Source: Dyadobacter chenwenxiniae
GTDB taxonomy: Bacteria > Bacteroidota > Bacteroidia > Cytophagales > Spirosomataceae
Assembly: GCF_022869785.1 (NCBI RefSeq)
Contig: NZ_CP094997.1
Coordinates: 6,887,001-6,951,000 of the forward strand
DNA: 64,000 nucleotides
Reading direction: 5' to 3'
Both the position numbers and the translations under genes were made by a program. Shown here piece after piece: positions 1-8,049 of this stretch. The notes beneath the pieces were generated by a model. The model was given only the letters and a program-made list of their open reading frames with translations, was not told the origin of the DNA and did not search any database. How positions within the stretch are numbered: the first letter of the stretch is position 1; each line of letters starts with the position of its first letter.

Positions 1-180
1 TCCGACGTCCCCGTTATTTTCTTAGACGAACCTACAACCAATCTGGATGTTCCGGGCATCAACTGGTATCTCGATCACGTGGTCCATCACACACAAAATC
101 AGCTTGTTTTGCTAGGTTCGAACGTGAAACAGGAATACGAATTTTGTGAAAATATCATTTCAGTTTCTGCGTTCAAATAG
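1..180 (+). CDS. ABC transporter ATP-binding protein, C-terminal fragment
   Basis: The reading frame is open from the first base and stops at TAG (178-180), leaving 59 residues. It starts SDVPVIFLDEPTTNLD, which is a Walker B strand with its catalytic Glu followed by the D-loop of an ABC ATPase. A short segment then leads to GSN near the position of the switch region. The rest of the gene, including Walker A, lies outside the window, so substrate and partner cannot be named. The short tail after the D-loop suggests a compact single-domain ATPase, for example of a gliding or cell-division type exporter, but that is a guess. The next gene begins 19 bases downstream and may be cotranscribed. Confidence 0.8.
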   Translation, partial: SDVPVIFLDEPTTNLDVPGINWYLDHVVHHTQNQLVLLGSNVKQEYEFCENIISVSAFK

Positions 181-199
181 AAACACAGCGGAGCCAAAT

Positions 200-3100
200 A
201 TGCGGGGAAATATACGTTCTATCGTTTTACTTTTTCTGTTTTTAACCTGCATCGTTGGCAGCAGCTTTGCTGGCGGAATGCATTTTATTGAAAACCGCGG
301 CCAGTGGGAACCGGACATTTTGTTCCGCACCGAAATCCCCGGCGGCTTTCTTTTTCTTAAAAAACAATCACTCGTTTACGTATTATATGATGCTGCGCAG
401 GTTTCCGCGAATCATGGAAAGCAGCCGGTGGCTTCGCCCGGTGCCCGGGAAAATGACAAATCCATCTCAGCACATGGGGTTGAAGTTGAGTTTTTGGGTG
501 CTTCTGCCAATGTCAAATACGCTGCCAGTACGCCCATTGAGACAGGCTTTAACTATTTTTTGGGAGAAAAGGAACAGAACTGGGCGGGCGGCGTAAAAGG
601 GTTTGAAGAGGTTATTTATAAAAATATTTACGAGGGGATTGATATGCGTGTTTATCTGCATCAATTCAAACTCAAATACGAATTCATCGTCCATCCGCAG
701 GCTGATCCGTCACAGATCAGGATGAAATACGATGGTGCGGAAAAGATTTCTGTGAATGAAACGGGCCAGATCGTTGTAAAAACGAGCATTGGGCAGTTCA
801 AAGAAGCTGAGCCATATTCATTTCAACAGATCAATGCCAGGACTACGGAAATCTCTTCACAGTTTCAGTTGTCAGCTGGTAATGTGGTCACCTTCAGCAT
901 TCCAAAAGCCTATAACAAATCAGAAAAGCTCACTATTGATCCGGAACTGATATTTTCCACCTATTCCGGTTCCGTTGCGGATAACTGGGGGCATACCGCG
1001 ACGTATGATGATGAAGGTAATCTCTATTCCGGCGGGACTGTTTTTGGAGCAAATTTCCCAGCAACGGTCGGTGCATTTCAGACCAAATTCGAAGGCCAGG
1101 TAGACGTTTCGATCATGAAATTCACACCGGATGGAAGCAAACTGGTTTATGCCACATTTCTGGGCGGCAGTCACACCGACATTCCAAGCAGCCTGATCGT
1201 CAACAGCAAGAAAGAGTTACTGATTTTAGGCACAACCTCTTCCAAAAACTTCCCCACGAGGACCGGCGCTTTCCAAACAGTATTTGGCGGCGGGACAAAG
1301 ATTATCCCGATATCAGGACTGGATCTTGAAAACGGCAGCGATATTTTCGTATCAAAAATAAGCGCGGACGGCAAACAGCTGGCTGCATCAACTTTCGCTG
1401 GGGGCAGCGGAAATGATGGCGTGAGCATGACCGAGCTCGCGACAATCCGCAATTACGGCGATAGTTTCAGAGGCGAAATCGGCATTGACAAGGATGATAA
1501 TGTGCTTATTGTTTCCTCGACCAATTCCGCCAATTTTCCTTTAAAAAATGCCGTTCAGGGGAAATTTGCAGGCGTCCAGGACGGGGTCATTCTGAAATTC
1601 AATTCCGGCTTGAATAGTTTGCTATGGAGCACATTTATAGGCGGGAACGAGTGGGACGCTGCTTATTCGCTTAAGGTTTCGGCCTTGGGCGATATTTACG
1701 TGGCGGGAATTACGCAAAGCAAAAATTTGCCGGCCAATGCTTCTTCTTTTCAGAAAGCCTTGAATGGAACAGAAGACGGATTTGTAGCACATTATGCCAA
1801 TGATAAATTGCTGGGCGCAACTTATCTGGGCACGCCGAATCAGGACGGCGCTTACCTACTGGATCTGGACGCGGGCAACAATGTGTATGTTTATGGCCTC
1901 ACCAATGGCCCCTATCCGGTGAGTCAGGGTGTATATCAGAATGCAAAGAGCGGTCAGTTCATACATGCGCTGGATGCGGCTTTGTCAAAAACGGTCTTTT
2001 CCACGGTAATCGGATCGGGCAGGGGAGTTCCTGACATTTCCCCAACCGCTTTTCTGGTGAGCGAATGTGGCAATATTTATCTGGCTGGCTGGGGAGGCAA
2101 TGTAAATTCATCCACGGCCAATAATTCAAGCAGTACGACCACGGATCTGGTCGTTACGGACGACGCGATCCAATCTTTGACAAACGGCAATAATTTTTAC
2201 ATCGCTATTTTGGAGCAAGGTGCCAAATCACTGCTATACGCCACTTATTTCGGGAGCCGGGATCGGTCAGGCCAAGTCCAGGGCGATCACGTGGACGGCG
2301 GGACGAGTCGGTTCGATAAAAATGGGACTATATACCATGCGACTTGCGCCTGCGGGGGCAGCGGCTTTCCGGTTACGCCGCAAGCCTGGTCCAAAACCAA
2401 TAACAGCGATAACTGCAATAACGCAGCATTCAAAATTGACATTGACCGCCTGAAAGCTGGTTTTGATGTGTATTCAGGAAGTACTAAAGACGTTTTACGC
2501 GGTTGTGCGCCATTATCTCTATCATTCGTAAACACGAGTGAAGGCGGCGTGGATTACATTTGGGACGTTGGCGGAAATACATTTTCCCGTGAAGAGGATC
2601 AATCGGAATACACTTTTACAAAACCGGGCGAATATACTGTTACATTGAAGGCATATAACCGGCTGAGTTGCAAGCGCATGGACGTTGCGCAGAAGAAAAT
2701 CATCGTAGAGACGCTGAATAGCAAGATTAAGGCGGATACGACGGTTTGTGAAAACACGAAATTGCAGCTCTGGGCATCAGGGGGAACACAATATAAATGG
2801 TCGCCTTCGACGGGAATGGATAATGCAGCGATTGCTATGCCCTCGGTCACTGTCAAGGAAGATGCCGAATTTTCTGTCGAGATCAGCAATGCAAGCGGCT
2901 GTAAGGTTACGGAGAAAATGAAGGTTTCGGTTGATAAAAAGATCGATTTCATTGATATGCCGGATGTGGAAGTCTGCGCGGGAGCCACTGTTGTGCTCTC
3001 TGTTTCGGGTGACGGGACAAAATATCGCTGGCTGGCAACGGACGGATTGGAAGAAACCATCGGCAAATCGGTTACGGTGAAGCCGCAAAAAACAACCACC

Positions 3101-3652
3101 TACACCATTGAAGGAACATATGCGGACGGCTGCCGTCCTGTACGCGAGATTACGGTCAAGGTTGACAGGACGCATGAACCGATTTTCGAGATAAATCAAT
3201 CCGGTGGGGCTTGCAATGCGCCGTTCAGCTATTCGATGTCCAACCAGACAAAAAATGCGCAGCGCTACGAATGGAACCTCGGGACTGGAAACACGATAAC
3301 AGATCCGGAGATTAATGAATATATTTACGAGACGCCTGGCGAATACACCATTACATTAACTGCCTATAACAGTGCAGGATGTGCTTTGACGTCGTCGAAA
3401 AAAATAACGGCATCACCACCATTTACACTGGCCAATGTAATTACGCCTAATGGTGATGGTAAGAATGATCTGTTCATTGTCCCGGTTTTGCCCGCTTCCC
3501 TTGAAATCTTTAACAGATGGGGGAAATCGGTTTTCAAAGCGGCGGATTACAAGAATGACTGGGGCAAAGGCATCGGAAACGGGACGTATTTTTATGTCGT
3601 CGATACGCCTCAGGGCAACCATTGCAAAGGCTGGGTAGAAGTTTTGGAATAA
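200..3652 (+). CDS. Large secreted PKD/SBBP-type protein with gliding-motility (T9SS type B) C-terminus
   Basis: About 1150 residues. I start it at ATG 200 rather than ATG 146, because 200 gives a clean signal peptide (MRGNIRSIVLLFLFLTCIVGSSFA) and clears the upstream gene, which ends at 180. The N-terminal part (HFIENRGQWEPDILF) resembles the domain that precedes SBBP repeats in many Bacteroidota surface proteins. The middle holds repeated blocks of the type FxTxxGG..D and STFxGGS, as in SBBP beta-propeller repeats. Two PKD-like modules follow, with the hallmark PGEYTVTLKAYN and PGEYTITLTAYN strands. The C-terminus (ITPNGDGKNDLF ... IFNRWGKSVF ... GTYFYVV) is the gliding-motility-associated type B sorting domain, so the protein should be exported by the type IX system and displayed or released. 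Its ligand is unknown. Confidence 0.88.
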   Translation: MRGNIRSIVLLFLFLTCIVGSSFAGGMHFIENRGQWEPDILFRTEIPGGFLFLKKQSLVYVLYDAAQVSANHGKQPVASPGARENDKSISAHGVEVEFLGASANVKYAASTPIETGFNYFLGEKEQNWAGGVKGFEEVIYKNIYEGIDMRVYLHQFKLKYEFIVHPQADPSQIRMKYDGAEKISVNETGQIVVKTSIGQFKEAEPYSFQQINARTTEISSQFQLSAGNVVTFSIPKAYNKSEKLTIDPELIFSTYSGSVADNWGHTATYDDEGNLYSGGTVFGANFPATVGAFQTKFEGQVDVSIMKFTPDGSKLVYATFLGGSHTDIPSSLIVNSKKELLILGTTSSKNFPTRTGAFQTVFGGGTKIIPISGLDLENGSDIFVSKISADGKQLAASTFAGGSGNDGVSMTELATIRNYGDSFRGEIGIDKDDNVLIVSSTNSANFPLKNAVQGKFAGVQDGVILKFNSGLNSLLWSTFIGGNEWDAAYSLKVSALGDIYVAGITQSKNLPANASSFQKALNGTEDGFVAHYANDKLLGATYLGTPNQDGAYLLDLDAGNNVYVYGLTNGPYPVSQGVYQNAKSGQFIHALDAALSKTVFSTVIGSGRGVPDISPTAFLVSECGNIYLAGWGGNVNSSTANNSSSTTTDLVVTDDAIQSLTNGNNFYIAILEQGAKSLLYATYFGSRDRSGQVQGDHVDGGTSRFDKNGTIYHATCACGGSGFPVTPQAWSKTNNSDNCNNAAFKIDIDRLKAGFDVYSGSTKDVLRGCAPLSLSFVNTSEGGVDYIWDVGGNTFSREEDQSEYTFTKPGEYTVTLKAYNRLSCKRMDVAQKKIIVETLNSKIKADTTVCENTKLQLWASGGTQYKWSPSTGMDNAAIAMPSVTVKEDAEFSVEISNASGCKVTEKMKVSVDKKIDFIDMPDVEVCAGATVVLSVSGDGTKYRWLATDGLEETIGKSVTVKPQKTTTYTIEGTYADGCRPVREITVKVDRTHEPIFEINQSGGACNAPFSYSMSNQTKNAQRYEWNLGTGNTITDPEINEYIYETPGEYTITLTAYNSAGCALTSSKKITASPPFTLANVITPNGDGKNDLFIVPVLPASLEIFNRWGKSVFKAADYKNDWGKGIGNGTYFYVVDTPQGNHCKGWVEVLE

Positions 3653-3680
3653 TTATCTTACACTTAAACACATAACGAAC

Positions 3681-4130
3681 ATGAAAAAAGTAATGATGCT
3701 GATGATGCTTGTAATGGGCACATTGGCCGTTCAGGCGCAGAGTGACAGCCATTTTGGAAAGGAAATTAATGAAAGCAAAGCCATTGAAGCCAGCGCACTG
3801 CCGGAAAAAATGGGCGACAAAAAGGAAATGGCAGCCAAAGTAAGTGGTCAGGTAGAATCGGTTTGCCAGGTGAAAGGATGCTGGATGGCCGTAAAGCTGG
3901 ATAATGGTGAAACAATGCGGGTTATGTTCAAGGATTACGCGTTTTTTGTTCCAAAAGATATAACCGGAAAAACGGTTGTTTTTGAAGGTCAGGCGCAGAA
4001 GAAAACGATTCCCGTTGAGCATTTACAGCATTATGCCAAAGACGCCGGTCAGAGCCAGGAAGAAATTGCTAAAATCACCGAGCCAAAGGATGAATTGACT
4101 TTTATTGCAGATGGCGTGATCGTGAAATAA
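3681..4130 (+). CDS. DUF4920 family secreted protein
   Basis: 149 residues with a signal peptide ending AVQAQ. The segment VCQVKGCWMAVKLDNGETMRV with its Cys-x5-Cys-Trp is characteristic of DUF4920, a family of small periplasmic or lipid-anchored Bacteroidota proteins with an OB-like fold. Function is not established. It begins 28 bases after the large T9SS protein without an obvious promoter, so the two may form one transcript. A strong hairpin with a T run follows (4162-4200) and ends the unit. The paired cysteines could bind a metal or form a disulfide, which is inference only. Confidence 0.82.
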   Translation: MKKVMMLMMLVMGTLAVQAQSDSHFGKEINESKAIEASALPEKMGDKKEMAAKVSGQVESVCQVKGCWMAVKLDNGETMRVMFKDYAFFVPKDITGKTVVFEGQAQKKTIPVEHLQHYAKDAGQSQEEIAKITEPKDELTFIADGVIVK

Positions 4131-4161
4131 TTTCGATCTTCGAAGTAAGAAACAAGCGAAT

Positions 4162-4200
4162 GGGCACTTTTGAACATATTCAGAAGTGTCCTTTTCTTTT
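4162..4200 (+). terminator. Intrinsic terminator after the DUF4920 gene
   Basis: A 13-base arm (gggcacttttgaa, 4162-4174) pairs with ttcagaagtgtcc (4179-4191), allowing G-U pairs, around a 4-base loop. It is followed by ttttctttt. The next gene's start codon (ATG 4204) lies immediately after the T run. Confidence 0.8.
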
Positions 4201-4203
4201 TAT

Positions 4204-5985
4204 ATGAAGTTCAAAACCGCCTTCGCCTGCTTCGGATTAGTCTTTTCGTTTCATTTTACATTTGCCCAAACCACCAAACTAAATTGGTGGAACCCGCAAA
4301 CTGCCACATTCCCGGTTTTGGAGGGGCAAGCCTGGCCAAAGGAGGTGAAAAATCCCTACGACAGGTTGCCCGCGCGGGCCGAAAAGCAGGTTAGAGAGCA
4401 GGTTTGGGGCTTATCAAATCAATCTGCCGGACTAATGTTGCGGTTTCGGGCCAATTCTGCCGAAATAAGCATTCGTTATGTTGTGAACGGCAAGCACGCA
4501 TTACCCCATATGCCCGCTACGGGCGTGAGTGGGGTGGATCTTTACGCTATTTCAAGCGATGGCGACTGGCGTTGGTGTGCGGGAAAATATGCTTTTGGTG
4601 ATACAATTACGTACACTTTCCGAGGGCTGGAACCCAATGATTCATATCACAAAAAAGGCCGGGAATACAGACTTTATCTTCCGTTATATAACAGCGTGAA
4701 ATGGCTGGAAGTGGGAACGCCGGAAGGAACAGAATTTACGCCGCTGGCAACCAGACCGGACAAGCCTATCGTCATTTACGGCACTTCCATCGCACACGGC
4801 GCCTGCGCTTCACGCCCGGGAATGGCCTGGACGGCTATTTTGGGACGGAAGCTGGACCATCCGCTTGTTAACCTCGGATTTTCTGGAAACGGACGGCTGG
4901 AAGAGGAAGTGGTGAGCATTGTGTCTGAAATTGATGCCAAAGCCTTTGTGCTGGACTGCCTTCCCAACCTCACCATACGACCCGATTCAAAACTTGGATT
5001 AACGATTGAAGATGTAAAAACCAGGATTCTCGCCACCACCCGAATGCTCCGTAAAAAGCATCCGAACACGCCTATCGTGTTGGCCTCACACGCCGGTTAT
5101 ACGGACGAGGATATGAATCCGCAAAGCAGGCATTTTTACAGCGAGGTGAATGAAACATTGAAAGAGGCGTTTGCGCAGCTCAAATCGGAAGGCATTGAGC
5201 AATTGTTTATTATTCCAAAAGCAGATTTCGGGCAGGATATCGAGACCATGGTGGACGGGACGCATCCTAACGACCTCGGAATGATGCGTTATGCGGAAGG
5301 ATATGAGAAGCATTTGCGCCAGATCCTGCACGAATACAAAGGCACCGCGTCCACAACACAACCTGTTATTCAAATGCGGGAGCTCAATAATTACGATTGG
5401 GAAGCCAGGCATCATGAAATCCTGAACTTAAATAAGAACAATCCGCCTGCAACGGTCGTCATAGGAAACTCCATCACACATTTTTGGGGTGGATTGCCAA
5501 AAGGGCCACGCGCCAACGGGGCCGATTCGTGGGATAATACATTCGGCAAAAATGCAAGGAACCTGGGCTATGGCTGGGACCGGATCGAGAATGTGCTATG
5601 GCGCATCAACCACGGAGAACTGGACGGCTACGCTGCGAAGCAGCTTTTTGTAAACATTGGTACCAATAACCTGCATTTAAATTCAGATGAGGAAATTGTC
5701 GAAGGATGGCGAATGCTTATCGACGCGATGAAATTTCATCAGCCCGAGGCACAAATTACAATGTTGGGAATTTATCCAAGACGTCAGCAGGAAGGAAGAG
5801 TTGCTGTTATCAATGAGAAATTGGCGCAACTAACGGGAGAAACCAATGTAAACTTCCTTGATCCCGGTAAGGTTTTCTTGCAAAAAGATGGAAAAATAGA
5901 TGAGTCGTTATTTTCCGACGGCCTGCATCCGAATGCAAAAGGATACAAGCTTCTGGGAGATTCGATCAAGCGGTCTGTGAAGTAA
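4204..5985 (+). CDS. Secreted tandem SGNH/GDSL esterase
   Basis: About 593 residues carrying two SGNH hydrolase domains in one chain. ATG 4204 gives a normal signal peptide (MKFKTAFACFGLVFSFHFTFAQ). The GTG at 4186 lies inside the preceding terminator stem and is rejected. An N-terminal sandwich domain includes GVDLY, as in the GxDLY module. The first hydrolase domain has YGTSIAHG (nucleophile Ser), GFSGNGR and a C-terminal DGTHPND (Asp-x-x-His). The second has VIGNSITHFWGG, NIGTNN and SDGLHPN. Both therefore keep nucleophile and Asp-His residues. Members usually remove acetyl groups from carbohydrates (PAF-acetylhydrolase-like fold); the substrate here is unknown. It converges with menA with only 6 bases between the stops. 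Confidence 0.85.
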   Translation: MKFKTAFACFGLVFSFHFTFAQTTKLNWWNPQTATFPVLEGQAWPKEVKNPYDRLPARAEKQVREQVWGLSNQSAGLMLRFRANSAEISIRYVVNGKHALPHMPATGVSGVDLYAISSDGDWRWCAGKYAFGDTITYTFRGLEPNDSYHKKGREYRLYLPLYNSVKWLEVGTPEGTEFTPLATRPDKPIVIYGTSIAHGACASRPGMAWTAILGRKLDHPLVNLGFSGNGRLEEEVVSIVSEIDAKAFVLDCLPNLTIRPDSKLGLTIEDVKTRILATTRMLRKKHPNTPIVLASHAGYTDEDMNPQSRHFYSEVNETLKEAFAQLKSEGIEQLFIIPKADFGQDIETMVDGTHPNDLGMMRYAEGYEKHLRQILHEYKGTASTTQPVIQMRELNNYDWEARHHEILNLNKNNPPATVVIGNSITHFWGGLPKGPRANGADSWDNTFGKNARNLGYGWDRIENVLWRINHGELDGYAAKQLFVNIGTNNLHLNSDEEIVEGWRMLIDAMKFHQPEAQITMLGIYPRRQQEGRVAVINEKLAQLTGETNVNFLDPGKVFLQKDGKIDESLFSDGLHPNAKGYKLLGDSIKRSVK

Positions 5986-5991
5986 TCCGGC

Positions 5992-6885
5992 TTATAAAAC
6001 GACGCCTATGCCGAATAAAATCACAAAAAGCAATGTGGAAAGCGCCATTTGCTTTAAATAAGGATCCAGTTCATTCGCTTTTTTTAACCTCGAAATAGCC
6101 AGGCCGTTTTTGATAAATAAAGGGAAGCTCAGGAGAAACATCAGGCTTGTATAACCCGAGAAATGCTCGGCGGTGTAAACGGAAACGCAAAGCATTCCGA
6201 TAATCAAAATGGTCCAGTGATAGGCAATGGCTTTTTCGCGTCCCAGCCGTACGGGAATTGAGTTTTTGCCAGTCGCCTTATCAGACTCAATGTCACGAAT
6301 GTTGTTAATGTTCAAAACACCAACGGCGAAAAGTCCGCAGCTGGACGCGGGAAGGAGTAAGCCCCAATCCCAAACATGTGTGTGAAGATAACTGCTGCCC
6401 AACACACCAACCCATCCGAAAAATATCAAAACCGACAAATCGCCCAGGCCGACATAGCCGTAAGGACGCTTTCCTGCTGTATAAGTGATTGCGGCAATGA
6501 TACAAGCAATGCCAATACCCAGAAAAACCCAGAAGACATTAGCAGGAGCGTCTTTTAAGGCAATGATCAAAAGCGATATTCCGGAAATCAATGCAAGAAT
6601 CGAAAAGACGATGATAGCTCTCAGCATGGTTGATGCCTGAATGTGCCCGGAATGAACCGCCCTGCGTGGTCCTTGACGTAATTCGGTATCTTTTCCATTC
6701 ACAGCATCTCCATAATCGTTGGCGAAATTGGATAGGATTTGCAGTAAAATGGTTGTTAACACGCTCAATCCTGCCACTGGCCAGCTGAATGTTCCGGTAG
6801 AAGCCGCTAAAAAACAGCCCATTAATATACATGAAAGTGCAAGGGGCAATGTACGGGGACGGGCTGCTTCAATCCAGGGATTCAT
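5992..6885 (-). CDS. menA: 1,4-dihydroxy-2-naphthoate polyprenyltransferase
   Basis: 297 residues and about eight or nine hydrophobic segments, the normal size for MenA of the UbiA superfamily. The first Asp-rich site is NFANDYGDAVNGKD (about residues 52-65), which binds prenyl diphosphate through Mg2+. A second acidic stretch is NNIRDIESDKATGK. The enzyme attaches the isoprenoid tail to DHNA in the membrane during menaquinone synthesis, the usual respiratory quinone in this phylum. It lies just downstream of the DUF5618 gene on the same strand (23 bases apart), so cotranscription is likely. No other men genes are in the window. Confidence 0.93.
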   Translation of the reverse strand: MNPWIEAARPRTLPLALSCILMGCFLAASTGTFSWPVAGLSVLTTILLQILSNFANDYGDAVNGKDTELRQGPRRAVHSGHIQASTMLRAIIVFSILALISGISLLIIALKDAPANVFWVFLGIGIACIIAAITYTAGKRPYGYVGLGDLSVLIFFGWVGVLGSSYLHTHVWDWGLLLPASSCGLFAVGVLNINNIRDIESDKATGKNSIPVRLGREKAIAYHWTILIIGMLCVSVYTAEHFSGYTSLMFLLSFPLFIKNGLAISRLKKANELDPYLKQMALSTLLFVILFGIGVVL

Positions 6886-6908
6886 TGATTTCTATTGGAG
6901 TCGGGTAT

Positions 6909-7286
6909 TCAGGCCTGCGTTTTCTGCTCAGCCCAGTTTATGATTTTTTCTGCAACTTCTAGGCCCTCCTTGGATACAGCGGCATTTAACACGCCGTCAT
7001 AGCTCATCGAAAGGTGAAGAATGTCGTAAGCATCAAGGAAGTAGGATAAGACTTTTTTGTCAACAACAGAAAGCTCCTTTTGATACCATTCCACACTTTT
7101 TCTGGTCTTTTTTTTCTTATCACCCAAAACACTGTCAAGTGCAACCAGAACACCAGAGTAGGCAGTGTGCCCTGCCATCCTTACATACTTTCGGTCTTTG
7201 TAACTGCCGCCTTCTTTAATCGCCTTTTCTCTTAAAATTTCCTTAGCGTTAGAGATGTAGCGCTTTGCTTCTGTAATGTCTTTCAT
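6909..7286 (-). CDS. DUF5618 family protein
   Basis: 125 residues when started at ATG 7286 (MKDITEAKRYISNAKEIL). The longer frame to 7331 would run into the upstream terminator hairpin. The sequence is almost entirely helical and has the family's YVRMAGHTAYSGVLVALDSVL segment and a late YDILHLSMSYDG segment. The helical layout resembles small HEPN-like bundles, but the Rx4-6H nuclease motif is not evident, so no activity is claimed. It is soluble and probably cytoplasmic. It sits between the glutathione peroxidase terminator and menA. Confidence 0.72.
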   Translation of the reverse strand: MKDITEAKRYISNAKEILREKAIKEGGSYKDRKYVRMAGHTAYSGVLVALDSVLGDKKKKTRKSVEWYQKELSVVDKKVLSYFLDAYDILHLSMSYDGVLNAAVSKEGLEVAEKIINWAEQKTQA

Positions 7287-7312
7287 GTTAGTGATGTGTA
7301 TATATGGTGGAA

Positions 7313-7347
7313 AATTTTCAGGCTGCAACATTTGCAGCCTGAAAATT
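7313..7347 (-). terminator. Terminator after glutathione peroxidase
   Basis: A perfect 16-bp stem (7313-7328 with 7332-7347; core ttcaggctgcaa/ttgcagcctgaa) with a 3-base loop. On the minus strand it is followed by tttt. It lies 12 bases past the peroxidase stop and just ahead of the DUF5618 start. Confidence 0.8.
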
Positions 7348-7359
7348 AAAAAGCTTTTT

Positions 7360-7944
7360 TTAAATGCCGACTGCGGTCAAAAACTCTGGATCAGTCGGTA
7401 ATATTTTTGAGGCGAAGAAATTGGTTAGTTCACCTTTTTCATTCACAACATATTTGCAGAAATTCCAGGTTGGAGCTTTGTCATTCCAGCCGTTCAAGTC
7501 TTTAGTCGTAAGCCATTTGTAAATGGGTGCCTGATCTTCACCTAAAACAGAAACTTTCTCAAACATAGGGAAAGTCACGCCATAAGTAGCTGAGCAGAAT
7601 GTTGCAATTTCTTCGCTTGTGCCTGGCTCCTGTCCACCGAAATTGTTTGCGGGAAAACCCAACACAACCACCTTATCTCCATGCTCCTTATTGAATTTTT
7701 CCCAATCAGCATATTGCTTGGTGTAGCCGCATTTGGAAGCAACATTGAGGATCACCACTTTTTTGCCTTTGTATTTGCTCAGATCAACCGTTTTGTTACC
7801 AACCAGCGATTTTACTTTGAAATCATAAAGCGTTTGCTTGGCAACAACATCGTGCGCAGGTTTTGTGGCAATTTCGGACTTATCGGCGAAGAGGCCGGTT
7901 ATTAAACTCGTAATCATAATAAATAAGGATTTTAATAAGCTCAT
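7360..7944 (-). CDS. Glutathione peroxidase-family thiol peroxidase
   Basis: 194 residues. After a hydrophobic N-terminus (possible signal or anchor, residues 1-20) comes a thioredoxin-fold peroxidase. It contains LNVASKCGYTKQ (peroxidatic Cys near residue 72, not selenocysteine), FPANNFGGQEPG (catalytic Gln) and TWNFCKYVV (catalytic Trp/Asn). This Cys-GPx subclass normally reduces peroxides using thioredoxin rather than glutathione. The N-terminal hydrophobic stretch suggests a periplasmic or membrane-tethered form. Monocistronic: a terminator follows and argS lies about 100 bases upstream. Confidence 0.9.
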   Translation of the reverse strand: MSLLKSLFIMITSLITGLFADKSEIATKPAHDVVAKQTLYDFKVKSLVGNKTVDLSKYKGKKVVILNVASKCGYTKQYADWEKFNKEHGDKVVVLGFPANNFGGQEPGTSEEIATFCSATYGVTFPMFEKVSVLGEDQAPIYKWLTTKDLNGWNDKAPTWNFCKYVVNEKGELTNFFASKILPTDPEFLTAVGI

Positions 7945-8049
7945 AATCGTAGTCTGGTTATTGGTTAGTTTATGTTATTTAAAATGAAATACATGAAATT
8001 AATACATTTTAGCTGCTTTCAGCGCGATTTCCCTAACCACCCGGCCTCG

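Noticed and set aside
2599..3199. Minus-strand frames of 140-166 codons opposite the large T9SS protein
   Set aside because: Antisense to PKD modules with consistent family structure; no start signals or recognisable products.
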